Shown here piece by piece: positions 16,208-24,004 of a stretch of DNA of 46,977 nt (its first letter is position 1; the number at the start of each line of letters is the position of its first letter). Both the position numbers and the translations under genes were made by a program. Source of the stretch: M55B132 sp964508895 (GTDB lineage: Bacteria; Bacteroidota; Bacteroidia; Bacteroidales; B18-G4); assembly GCA_964508895.1 (NCBI GenBank), contig CAZDWF010000012.1, forward strand, positions 1 to 46,977, read 5' to 3'. The notes under the pieces are model-generated. The model was given only the letters and a program-made list of their open reading frames with translations, did no database searches and was not told where the DNA came from.

Positions 16208-17986
16208 ATGAAGAAAACCATCGTTACAGCATTTCTGTTTCTATCTATATCCTTATTTTCCCAGGAAAAAGACTACCTCACTCATTACGAAAAATCAGGT
16301 TTCCTGGAAACAGCTGATTATGATGAAGTGATCAGATACAGCAAAATGCTTGCCTATGAATCAGACTGGATAATGTATATGCCATTGGGGGTCAGTCCGC
16401 AAGGAAGGGATATCCCATTGCTCATCCTGGATAAGAATGGAAACTTTAATCCTAAAGATGCTAAAGAATCAGGAAATGCAATATTGTTTGTTGAAGCAGG
16501 AATTCATCCCGGGGAAGCTGACGGTACGGATGCGGCTCTGATGTTTGCAAGGGATGTTGCTGTTATTAAAGAACTGGAGCACCTGCTGGATAGCCTAACC
16601 ATCTTGATCATGCCTGCTTTTAATGTCGACGGGCTTGCTCGCTTCGGTCCTTATAACAGGATTAACCAGAACGGACCCACGGAAATGGGCTGGAGGGTGA
16701 CGGCACAGAACCTGAACCTGAACAGGGATTTCCTGAAAGCAGATGCACCGGAAATGCATACCTGGCTTAAGTTATTTAACTACTGGCTGCCTGATTTTTT
16801 CATTGATTGCCATACCACCGACGGGGCAGATTACAAATACCACATCACCTATATGATGGAGATCTTCGGCAATATGGATGAGGCACTTACACAATGGCAA
16901 AAAGATGTTTACCTGCCTGAACTGAAGAAAATGATGGATGAAGATGAGGTCCCTGTTAATCAATATGTTAGCTTCAGGAGATGGCACGATCCCAGGAGCG
17001 GATTGATATCAGGAGTGTCTCCCCCACGATTATCACAAGGATACACTGCTTTACAAAACAGGCCAGGTTTCCTGATTGAATCTCATATGCTGAAGCCACA
17101 TAAGATCAGGGTGGAAGGATGTTATCATATCATTGAAAACACCGCTGAGATCCTGAATAAAAATCCGAAGAAATTAATTGACCTGGTAAAAGAAGCTGAT
17201 GAGTATACAGCAAGCAAAGATTTTAGAAATAATCCTATGCCATTGAATTTCAGGAATTCACAGAAGGACAGTGTAATGGTTAAGTATGAGGGCTTTGAAT
17301 ATACTGCAAATGAAAGTGACCTTACCGGGGGGATATGGTTTAAATATTCAGATGTTCCTGCTGTTTATGAACTTCCATGGTTTAATAAACCTGAAGTAAC
17401 ATTTGAAACAATTCTTCCTGAAGCTTATATCGTTCCACCGGAATATACCGAGGTGATTTATAGACTGAACCTCCATGGAGTTAACTTCTATTATCTTGAA
17501 GAGCCTGAAGAAATTGAGATAGAAGCTTATCATTTTAAAAATCCTGATTGGAGAAAAAGGCCATATGAGGGAAGGCATGTAATGACAAATATCGAATATG
17601 ATAAGTTTACGGAAAAAAGATTTTATCCTGAGGGATCAGTAGTTGTTGATATGAACCAGCGGACAGCACGGGTGATAGCACATATCCTGGAACCCAAAGC
17701 ATCTGATTCATATGTTTACTGGGGCTTTTTTGATGCAATCTTTGAGCAAAAGGAATACAGCGAAACCTATGTTATGGAAGGGGTGGCCAGGAAAATGCTG
17801 GAAGATGATCCTGAATTAAAAAAGGAATTTGAAAAAAGAAAAGCGGAGGACGAGAACTTCACAAAACAACAGTGGCCATTGCTGAACTGGTTCTACAGCA
17901 AAACACCTTATTGGGACTGGAAAAAGGATAATTATCCGGTAGGACGGATAATGAATCGTGTGATTGTTGAGGAAATCACTCAATAG
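16208..17986 (+). CDS. secreted M14 family zinc carboxypeptidase
   Basis: A 592-aa exported peptidase with signal peptide MKKTIVTAFLFLSISLFSQ. The M14 catalytic domain spans about 30-330. Zinc ligands are His100 and Glu103 in AGIHPGEADG, and a third His in FFIDCHTTDG. QNLNLNRDFLKADAPE is the substrate-side Asn-Arg region, and FLIESHML probably supplies the general-base Glu. The remaining ~250 residues form a C-terminal beta-rich extension without a T9SS sorting signal. Large M14 proteins of this kind in Bacteroidota digest peptides outside the cytoplasm. It is monocistronic by spacing. Confidence 0.88.
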   Translation: MKKTIVTAFLFLSISLFSQEKDYLTHYEKSGFLETADYDEVIRYSKMLAYESDWIMYMPLGVSPQGRDIPLLILDKNGNFNPKDAKESGNAILFVEAGIHPGEADGTDAALMFARDVAVIKELEHLLDSLTILIMPAFNVDGLARFGPYNRINQNGPTEMGWRVTAQNLNLNRDFLKADAPEMHTWLKLFNYWLPDFFIDCHTTDGADYKYHITYMMEIFGNMDEALTQWQKDVYLPELKKMMDEDEVPVNQYVSFRRWHDPRSGLISGVSPPRLSQGYTALQNRPGFLIESHMLKPHKIRVEGCYHIIENTAEILNKNPKKLIDLVKEADEYTASKDFRNNPMPLNFRNSQKDSVMVKYEGFEYTANESDLTGGIWFKYSDVPAVYELPWFNKPEVTFETILPEAYIVPPEYTEVIYRLNLHGVNFYYLEEPEEIEIEAYHFKNPDWRKRPYEGRHVMTNIEYDKFTEKRFYPEGSVVVDMNQRTARVIAHILEPKASDSYVYWGFFDAIFEQKEYSETYVMEGVARKMLEDDPELKKEFEKRKAEDENFTKQQWPLLNWFYSKTPYWDWKKDNYPVGRIMNRVIVEEITQ

Positions 17987-18142
17987 AATTCTGAAATAAG
18001 AATTTAGACAAAAGAATTCAGAAAGGGGTGCAGATATTCAATATTCATGTTTATTTGTGTAATTCGTGGACAAGTTTTTTTAGACAGGATTAACAGGATT
18101 TACATGATTTCCTCCGTGCCTTATTGCCTTTGTGGTTAACTC
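17984..18142. repeat. heptamer and 9-mer arrays after the M14 gene
   Basis: AAATAAG AATTTAG ACAAAAG AATTCAG follows the stop (7-bp period). Farther on come ACAGGATTA ACAGGATTT ACATGATTT (9-bp period, about 18083-18109) and GTGCCTTATTGCCTTTGTGG. The stretch separates two convergent genes. Confidence 0.5.
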
Positions 18143-19486
18143 TTAATACTTCAGAAGTTTCTTAGAAACAAAGCTCTTACTATCAGAGATCTCAATAATA
18201 TATAGCCCTTTTTTCAAATCAGGGAGATCAAGCTTTATTTTACCTTTTTCAGTTTTTGACAGTATCAGTTGTCCGGTATTTGAATAAATCTTTACCTGGT
18301 ATTTTGTATCTGCTTGCAGTAATCCCGGTTTAATGTTTACATATTCTTTTACAGGATTTGGGTAGATACAATAACTTTTAATTTCCGGAATTTCTTCTAC
18401 ACCAACATTGATAAGCTTATTTTCAAACCACGCCAGTTCGTTGCTCATATAACCAATGGCTACCACATCGGTATCGCTGTCGTTATCGATATCTTGCGGC
18501 CAGGAGGTGAAAGCCTGGGAAAAAGGATCCTGAAAATTATACTTCATATAATTCGTGCCATCGAACTTCCACCATGAAAGTCGTGAGCCACCCTGTGGAG
18601 CACCTACCAGGTCACGATCCCCATCCATATCGAAATCGGCAGCATCAAGCCATAATGCTCCGGGGAAATTCCCCATTGATATTTTCGTAAAGTTTCCTGA
18701 ACCATCGTTTATATAGCGAGCTATTGTTCCACCGATACAGGATGCTCCCAGCAGATCTTTATCTCCATCGTAATCTATATCTTTTGCAATTACAGTATGT
18801 ATCCCATAGATATTCAGGTCTATTTGATGTTCGGTAAGATCATTTTCCCACCAGAATATCCTTCCTGTTACCTCATCGCAGGAAACGAAGTCTTTATCTC
18901 CATCCCCGTCGAAATCTGCACAATCTATATAGCAGGCACGGGAGAACTCATCTGTGATAAGGTGTTTGGTCCAGTTTTGAAGACCATCGTTTTCCCACCA
19001 GGCCACTTCTGCGGAGATTCCTTGTAAATCAAATCCTGAGCAGAGAACATCCAGGAATGTATCATCATTCACATCAGCGATACAAATTGTATGGGCTCCT
19101 TTGAAATTGTAATCGACTTCATTTTTTGTAAAATTCTCACTGCCATCGTTTTCGTACCAGGCCACTTCGTTGCCATATACTGAGGCAGTAATGATATCTA
19201 TGTCATTATCACCATCAAGATCGGCAGCTCTTCCTGAGCGCACACTGGCAGTGGGTGTGTCAATAATGTGTTTGGTAAAATTCTGAGAGCCATTGTTTTC
19301 CCACCAGGTAATACCAGCCGTGCCAACGGCTATAATATCCATAAAGCCATCCTGATTTATGTCTGCAGCACTACATTCAACACCTTTGGTGAAGGTAGTA
19401 GACAGAGTGTGTTTGTCGAAGCTGACCTGGGAGAAAGAGAGAGAAGTTAATGAAATAGCTATGATAATTGAGATGAGTTTTTTCAT
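18143..19486 (-). CDS. T9SS-secreted FG-GAP/VCBS repeat protein
   Basis: A 447-aa protein with signal peptide (MKKLISIIIAISLTSLSFSQ). About seven beta-propeller blades follow, each with an Asp-rich calcium-binding loop (AADINQDGFMDIIAVG, ADLDGDNDIDIITAS, DFDGDGDKDFVSCD, DIDYDGDKDLLGAS, DFDMDGDRDLVGA) followed by a WWENDGSQNFTKH-type strand. This is the FG-GAP/VCBS propeller. The last ~75 residues (YPNPVKEYVNI...GLYIIEI...KKLLKY) are a type A T9SS sorting domain, so the protein is exported across the outer membrane and attached or released. The ligand is unknown. Confidence 0.9.
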   Translation of the reverse strand: MKKLISIIIAISLTSLSFSQVSFDKHTLSTTFTKGVECSAADINQDGFMDIIAVGTAGITWWENNGSQNFTKHIIDTPTASVRSGRAADLDGDNDIDIITASVYGNEVAWYENDGSENFTKNEVDYNFKGAHTICIADVNDDTFLDVLCSGFDLQGISAEVAWWENDGLQNWTKHLITDEFSRACYIDCADFDGDGDKDFVSCDEVTGRIFWWENDLTEHQIDLNIYGIHTVIAKDIDYDGDKDLLGASCIGGTIARYINDGSGNFTKISMGNFPGALWLDAADFDMDGDRDLVGAPQGGSRLSWWKFDGTNYMKYNFQDPFSQAFTSWPQDIDNDSDTDVVAIGYMSNELAWFENKLINVGVEEIPEIKSYCIYPNPVKEYVNIKPGLLQADTKYQVKIYSNTGQLILSKTEKGKIKLDLPDLKKGLYIIEISDSKSFVSKKLLKY

Positions 19487-19569
19487 GGGAATTGGGTGTT
19501 GATGAATGATAAATATAGTGGTAATGAGTTAATTATGGTGTTGAGAGTTAACGGATGGTGGGGGTAAGC

Positions 19570-19680
19570 TAATAGATGCCGGATACCAGATGCCGGATAC
19601 CCACCTTAACCCTCCCTACAGGCAGGGAGGGGAACGCTATTTACCAGCAATTGCAATATCAGCCATCAGCCTTCTTCTGG
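19570..19680. repeat. GATGCCG heptamers, CCCTCCC hairpin and further short repeats
   Basis: GATGCCG GATACCA GATGCCG GATACCC (about 19575-19602) is a four-unit 7-bp array. CCCTCCCT-N6-AGGGAGGG (19610-19631) is a perfect hairpin without a T-run. ATCAGCC ATCAGCC follows near 19662. Confidence 0.65.
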
Positions 19681-19693
19681 TCGCTGGTCACCT

Positions 19694-19725
19694 TTTGCCT
19701 ATATCTAAATAACTTAGTATCTTTG
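19694..19725 (+). promoter_or_regulatory. promoter of tRNA-Arg (TTTG-N20-TATCTTTG)
   Basis: TTTG at 19694-19697 and TATCTTTG at 19718-19725, spacing 20. The expected start near 19731 gives a ~45-nt 5' leader that contains ATTGACA heptamers before the tRNA. Confidence 0.7.
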
Positions 19726-19776
19726 CCGCGCAAATTGACAATTAAAAATTACTCATTGACAATTGACAATTTAGTG

Positions 19777-19848
19777 GGCCCCGTAGTTCAACGGATAGAA
19801 TAAGGGTTTCCTAAACCTTAGATACAAGTTCGATTCTTGTCGGGGCTA
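19777..19848 (+). tRNA. tRNA-Arg (anticodon CCU)
   Basis: A complete cloverleaf. The acceptor stem GGCCCCG pairs with CGGGGCT (G1-U72 wobble). The D stem is GTTC/GAAT. The anticodon stem AGGGT/ACCTT carries the loop TTCCTAA, giving anticodon CCT. The T stem ACAAG/CTTGT has loop TTCGATT, and A is the discriminator. CCA is not encoded (CA follows). The tRNA reads AGG codons. The last 17 bases of the gene region recur at 22855-22871, as expected of an integration target. Confidence 0.93.
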
Positions 19849-19850
19849 CA
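19834..19850 (+). repeat. putative attL: tRNA 3' end direct repeat
   Basis: TTCTTGTCGGGGCTACA, identical to 22855-22871. tRNA 3' ends are usual targets of tyrosine recombinases, and integration keeps the tRNA intact while copying its 3' end to the far side. Confidence 0.6.
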
Positions 19851-19860
19851 CTTCAAATTG

Positions 19861-19903
19861 AAAAGCACTGTTAAACCTGTTGTTTGACGGTGCTTTTGTT
19901 TTT
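19861..19903 (+). terminator. intrinsic terminator after tRNA-Arg
   Basis: AAAAGCACTGTTAAAC pairs with GTTTGACGGTGCTTTT (two G-U pairs) around a 5-nt loop and is followed by GTTTTT. It lies 12 bases after the tRNA. Confidence 0.75.
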
Positions 19904-20056
19904 CGGGGTAAGAATAAACCAATATAAACGCATAAATTAAATTTCCCCATTGTGACGTAGACACACTTAGTAAATTTTGTATATTTGAGCAAATCCCACA
20001 TTAAGAAATAACATTAACTGGTGCAAATATCTCTGACGACATACAAAAATAATTTT

Positions 20057-20917
20057 ATGAGAATTTGTATTCTTTTTCTTTTTATTGTTAATAGCGTTTT
20101 CAGTCAGGCTCAAATTCATAAAAATGAAATTTTGAAATATATTTTTATGGGGCATACATACCAAGGCTTAAGCGGATCAAAAGTTGATGAAAGAATTGAA
20201 CAACTTGACTTATCTGAGTATGAAGGTATATGGCTTGGTGGTGATATTTGTTCCGAAACTTCTATAAACTATTCTATTATTGAATACGTTGACAGTCTTT
20301 TTGATCTTTCAAATGAAAATACATACTGGACATTTGGAAACCATGATATAAGAAATGGAAATCTTGAATGGATTCATGAAATTTCTGGTAAAGAATCGTA
20401 TTATTCTCACTATCAAAATGGTTTCACATCAATAATTTTAAATACTAATTTAGTTCCTTCACAATGCGAGCAACTTAATGATCAGTACTATTTAATTGAA
20501 GATGTTTGCGATACAATTCAGCAATCGTCACATCTTATACTTTTAATGCATCAAGGTATTTGGAGAGGAGTTCCTGGTTTACCCCCTCCGGCAATGTACG
20601 CCCATAGTGACTTTGTGTACTGGAATTCAAATTGTTTTTCAGTAAATAGTACTTTTGTAAACAGCATTTATCCAATGCTTCTTGAAGTAGAAAATCGTGG
20701 TGTTGAAGTTATTTGTATTCTTGGAGATATGGGGGCAACACAAAAAAAGTTTGATATGCAATCAATTGACAGTATCAGTTTTTTGGGTTGTGGATTAAAC
20801 GAAAGCCACGAAGACAATGTTTTGATATTGGAATATGAAACCAAAACACGAAATTTAACGTACATGTTTCATAATCTTGACTCGCTGCTTAACTCACAAA
20901 AACATATTAATAAATAG
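20057..20917 (+). CDS. exported calcineurin-like phosphoesterase, divergent
   Basis: From ATG 20057 a 286-aa protein with signal peptide MRICILFLFIVNSVFSQAQ; the GTG at 20021 adds 12 unlikely residues. Metallophosphatase motifs are partly present: WLGGDICS (GD), WTFGNHDIRNG (GNHD), LLMHQGIW (H), ILGDMG in place of the late GHxH. The first motif is FMGHTYQG, so the D of D-x-H is missing. Either a remodelled metal site or loss of activity is possible. It lies inside the interval bounded by the duplicated tRNA end, is AT-richer than its neighbours, and converges on a T9SS gene with six bases between the stops. Probably acquired DNA. Confidence 0.72.
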   Translation: MRICILFLFIVNSVFSQAQIHKNEILKYIFMGHTYQGLSGSKVDERIEQLDLSEYEGIWLGGDICSETSINYSIIEYVDSLFDLSNENTYWTFGNHDIRNGNLEWIHEISGKESYYSHYQNGFTSIILNTNLVPSQCEQLNDQYYLIEDVCDTIQQSSHLILLMHQGIWRGVPGLPPPAMYAHSDFVYWNSNCFSVNSTFVNSIYPMLLEVENRGVEVICILGDMGATQKKFDMQSIDSISFLGCGLNESHEDNVLILEYETKTRNLTYMFHNLDSLLNSQKHINK

Positions 20918-20923
20918 GACTCA

Positions 20924-22405
20924 TTATTTTACTATAAACCTCCCTGTAATAGGTTTTTCTGATCTTTGCTTTGAAGTTATTACATAAAGATATGTGCCTG
21001 ACTTCATGGTTTCTCTCGCCATTTTATATCTCGAGGAATTTTGAACACGTTTGGTGCTAATCAGTTTGCCATTAATATCAAAAATATTAATTTCAAAATC
21101 TTTTGAATTATCAATTGGATGGATAACAATATTTGCAAAATCATCCATAGGATTTGGAAATAATGAAATTCTAAACTTATTTGTATCTTCCATATTTGTA
21201 TCTTCCATATTTGAAAATATTTCGATATTTCCGATACTGTCAACTTTTAAAAAGTAAATATCTTGTCCACCCATACCATAACTTTTTGTTTCGCCAAGCA
21301 GTGCACATCCTCCGTCAGGAGTAGCTTTAACAGAATATCCGTATTCCGAATCTGCACCGCCGATTATTAAACTCCATATTTCATTTCCGTTTTCATCGGT
21401 TTTTATAAGATACATATCCGGTGAGTTAGTAGTTCCAAGACTGTTAGTAGTTCCAAATAAATATAAACTGCCATCGGCAGAAATATCCATTGATCGACCA
21501 TATTCAAAATCTTCGCCTCCATAAGTTTTCGACCAAAGTTCGTTTCCTTCATAATCAATTTTAATAAGATAATTATCAAAACTACCTGCACCTATGCTTT
21601 GAGTTACTCCAAAAATATAATATCCATTTTCAGCCTTTTTTATTGAGTATGCCATTTCATGTGAATCACCACCAAAATAGTTTCGCCATATTTCTTCTCC
21701 CGAATCATTAACTTTCAGAAGAATAATATCAGCATCATGATTTTGGTAATAAAATTCTACGGGATTGTAAAATCCACCTGCTGTGCCAACTAATAGAAAA
21801 CAGTTGTCATTTGTTGGAATTACATCAAGACCAAAATCAACATATTCGGTGCCAAAATTGTTTGACCAAATCTCATTTCCTTGTTCATCAGTTCTAACAA
21901 TATAAATGTTGCCGAGATCTCCTGGTTGTCTAGTAAATCCGGTAAAAATATAACCTCCTTCAGAAATTTCTTTTACACTTAAACCCTGATCTCGATGATT
22001 ATAACCAAAATATTTTGACCAAATTTCATTTCCATTTGAATCAAGTTTTATTAAAAGAGCATCTTCACGAGGAAATCCGGCATCCCAAGAAAATGCCAAG
22101 GCAATAAAGCCATTATCTGAGGTTTGCTCAATCCATGTTCCAAAATCCTGATGAATTCCGCCATAAAGTAGCTGCCATTGAATTTCTCCTTTATTATTCA
22201 TTTTAAGAATTAGAATATCATTACTTCCTAAACCCTGACTTCTGGTATTTCCAATTACCATATAACCATTATCATCGGAAAGGCAAAGTGAAAGTCCCTG
22301 ATCGTTATCTGCTCCTCCAATTACTTTTCCGGGAAATTCCTGAGCAAGGTTAATTAGTGAGAAAAAAAGAAAAATTGCACACAATATTGCTCTTATTTTG
22401 TTCAT
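20924..22405 (-). CDS. T9SS-secreted beta-propeller protein
   Basis: A 493-aa protein with signal peptide MNKIRAILCAIFLFFSLINLAQ. Seven or so repeats of about 55 residues follow, each with a core like KLDSNGNEIWSKYFGG, then a GY-(F/I)-TGFT strand and GD(I/M)Y(I/L)VKTD. This is a quinoprotein-like/SBBP-type propeller common in Bacteroidota secreted proteins. Residues ~405-493 (RISLFPNPMDDFANIVI...NIFDINGKLIS...GTYLYVI...RFIVK) are a T9SS type A sorting domain. A direct duplication of NMEDT occurs before it. It shares the AT-rich putative island with the phosphoesterase. Confidence 0.88.
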   Translation of the reverse strand: MNKIRAILCAIFLFFSLINLAQEFPGKVIGGADNDQGLSLCLSDDNGYMVIGNTRSQGLGSNDILILKMNNKGEIQWQLLYGGIHQDFGTWIEQTSDNGFIALAFSWDAGFPREDALLIKLDSNGNEIWSKYFGYNHRDQGLSVKEISEGGYIFTGFTRQPGDLGNIYIVRTDEQGNEIWSNNFGTEYVDFGLDVIPTNDNCFLLVGTAGGFYNPVEFYYQNHDADIILLKVNDSGEEIWRNYFGGDSHEMAYSIKKAENGYYIFGVTQSIGAGSFDNYLIKIDYEGNELWSKTYGGEDFEYGRSMDISADGSLYLFGTTNSLGTTNSPDMYLIKTDENGNEIWSLIIGGADSEYGYSVKATPDGGCALLGETKSYGMGGQDIYFLKVDSIGNIEIFSNMEDTNMEDTNKFRISLFPNPMDDFANIVIHPIDNSKDFEINIFDINGKLISTKRVQNSSRYKMARETMKSGTYLYVITSKQRSEKPITGRFIVK

Positions 22406-22854
22406 TGCTTTTTAACCTGATTAATTTACAAACTTTAATTCTACCCAAATTTCGGAAAATTCTTTAGAAAAAAGTATTTTTTTTTAACCAACTGTTGTGT
22501 TTTATGAGTATTTGATTTACAGGAAATTCTATTTTTATTTTCTTCTTTTAAACCACATAACTATCAAATATACAAAACTATATTATATGATATTTCTGAA
22601 TCTAAATCCCAATTTCTGCCTTATAGTTTTTCTTAAGAAGACTATATAATCAAAAGAGTCTCAGATTTATTTAACTTTCTACAGTTAAATTTATTCTGAA
22701 TAATAAGTAGTTTAATAATAAAAAGGGATACCATTTCTTAGGTGAGTCTATTATTTTGCATATTTCCTAATTAATATCATTCACGCCCTTACCTATACTA
22801 AGCTATTAAGTTCAAATAGTTTGGATAAAGTTTCTAAAAATAGGTTCGATATGT
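22406..22854. other. AT-rich non-coding stretch left of the putative attR
   Basis: About 450 bp, very AT-rich, with many T- and A-runs and no convincing gene or promoter on either strand. It probably is the non-coding end of the inserted DNA. Confidence 0.5.
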
Positions 22855-22871
22855 TTCTTGTCGGGGCTACA
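22855..22871 (+). repeat. putative attR: copy of tRNA-Arg 3' end
   Basis: TTCTTGTCGGGGCTACA exactly as at 19834-19850. It is preceded by GGTTCGATATG, an imperfect echo of the T-loop GTTCGAT, so the similarity reaches a little further with a short insertion. Confidence 0.65.
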
Positions 22872-22882
22872 ATCAAAAAGAA

Positions 22883-22922
22883 AAACCCCTGAAATGCCAA
22901 TTGTTTCAGGGGTTTGTTGTTT
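22883..22922 (+). terminator. intrinsic terminator after the tRNA-end copy
   Basis: AAACCCCTGAAA and TTTCAGGGGTTT (22883-22894, 22904-22915) form a perfect 12-bp stem with a 9-nt loop, followed by GTTGTTTTG. It lies 12 bases after the 17-bp repeat, the same distance as the real tRNA terminator. It may therefore be the original tRNA terminator displaced by the insertion. Confidence 0.7.
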
Positions 22923-22926
22923 TGTT

Positions 22927-22960
22927 GGTGGCAAATAGGGTGGCAAATGAGGTGTAAAAC
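22927..22960. repeat. GGTGGCAAAT direct repeats at 12-bp spacing
   Basis: GGTGGCAAAT at 22927 and 22939, and a weaker GGTGTAAAAC at 22951, are exactly 12 bp apart. Similar short phased repeats beside a tRNA-end copy resemble arm-type integrase binding sites. No integrase gene is present. Confidence 0.5.
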
Positions 22961-23220
22961 TCTTGCTTCTATAACTATTCAGCAGTTGTTCAGTAAATTT
23001 CATTTGGGGGAGAATTGTTCTCCCCTTCTTTTATATGTGTAATTTTTTTCTTTAAATACTCGCAAATTTCTATTCTAAATACATAAAGAATGTTTATTGA
23101 TCAATCTTACTATTCTTTTTATTGATTCATATATTAACATTTTGTGAGATAATTATTATATTTATCTGTTGAAAAAGTGCATCATCAAATTAACATTTTG
23201 ATTAATTAAATATATGCCTT

Positions 23221-23823
23221 ATGAGGAAAAATATCATTTTCTTTTTATTTGTAATTTGCTTCCATGTTGCCCATACACAAGAATTCAAACAGCCTGCTCC
23301 AGGTAAATCTACAGTTTGCTTTGTCAATTATTATCAATACTTTAAAGTACATATTTTTGACAATGAAGAGTGTTTAACGATATCAAATTATCTCAAATAT
23401 TCAATACACGAAGTTGATTCTGGATATCATCTTTTTTGGGTGGATATCCCTCAAAAGGGAGGGCAAAAAATGTATGGGGTTGCTGATGCTGGCTTTTATG
23501 AAACAAGATTAGAGGAGGGTAAATTATATTTAATTAAACCTTTTGTAAAAGACGTTCAGGCCTTTTCTTCAACATTGGGTTTGCTTCCATATGATTCTGT
23601 ATTATTTGTTAATGACAAACCATTGAAAAGATTATTAAAATATACTGATCCTTATGTGACACCACAAAAAGATATAGAGAAAGCTTACAAAAAATATGGT
23701 AAAGTTTTTAATGCAGAATTGAAGAAGTATAATGAATTGAAAAAGATGAATGATACTATTAGAATAGGCACAATAGAAGCTGATCAATTTTTCCCGATTG
23801 AATTACTTAATGGTATTAAATGA
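23221..23823 (+). CDS. exported protein, possibly DUF2846-like
   Basis: A 200-aa protein with signal peptide MRKNIIFFLFVICFHVAHTQ. The middle section (STVCFVNYYQYFKVHIFDNEE, YSIHEVDSGYHLFWVDIP, ETRLEEGKLYLIKP) follows the pattern of DUF2846, a small beta domain often found in lipoproteins: an R/Y-rich first strand, a pG-H turn and a LEEGK-Y-L strand. The C-terminus is Lys-rich and probably helical. The gene is strongly AT-rich like its neighbours and shows no clear promoter. The family assignment is tentative, the existence of the gene less so. Confidence 0.6.
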   Translation: MRKNIIFFLFVICFHVAHTQEFKQPAPGKSTVCFVNYYQYFKVHIFDNEECLTISNYLKYSIHEVDSGYHLFWVDIPQKGGQKMYGVADAGFYETRLEEGKLYLIKPFVKDVQAFSSTLGLLPYDSVLFVNDKPLKRLLKYTDPYVTPQKDIEKAYKKYGKVFNAELKKYNELKKMNDTIRIGTIEADQFFPIELLNGIK

Positions 23824-24004
23824 TTACATATTTAATAAAAATTGATGCTAATTAAGTATATTTGAAATAGAGAACGTTCTCTTTAACTTTTTAACCCCCA
23901 AAGTCTGAGTTTACCTGAACCGTAACATGATGGAAATCACTTTTAGGAAAAAATTGATTTATTAATATAAAGACTTGTGACTGTATTAATTGCTATAACT
24001 AATT

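Noticed and set aside
22812..23003. 63-aa minus-strand frame with HLPPYLPP
   Set aside because: It is the translation of the GGTGGCAAAT direct repeats and terminator next to the tRNA-end copy; no start context or homology.
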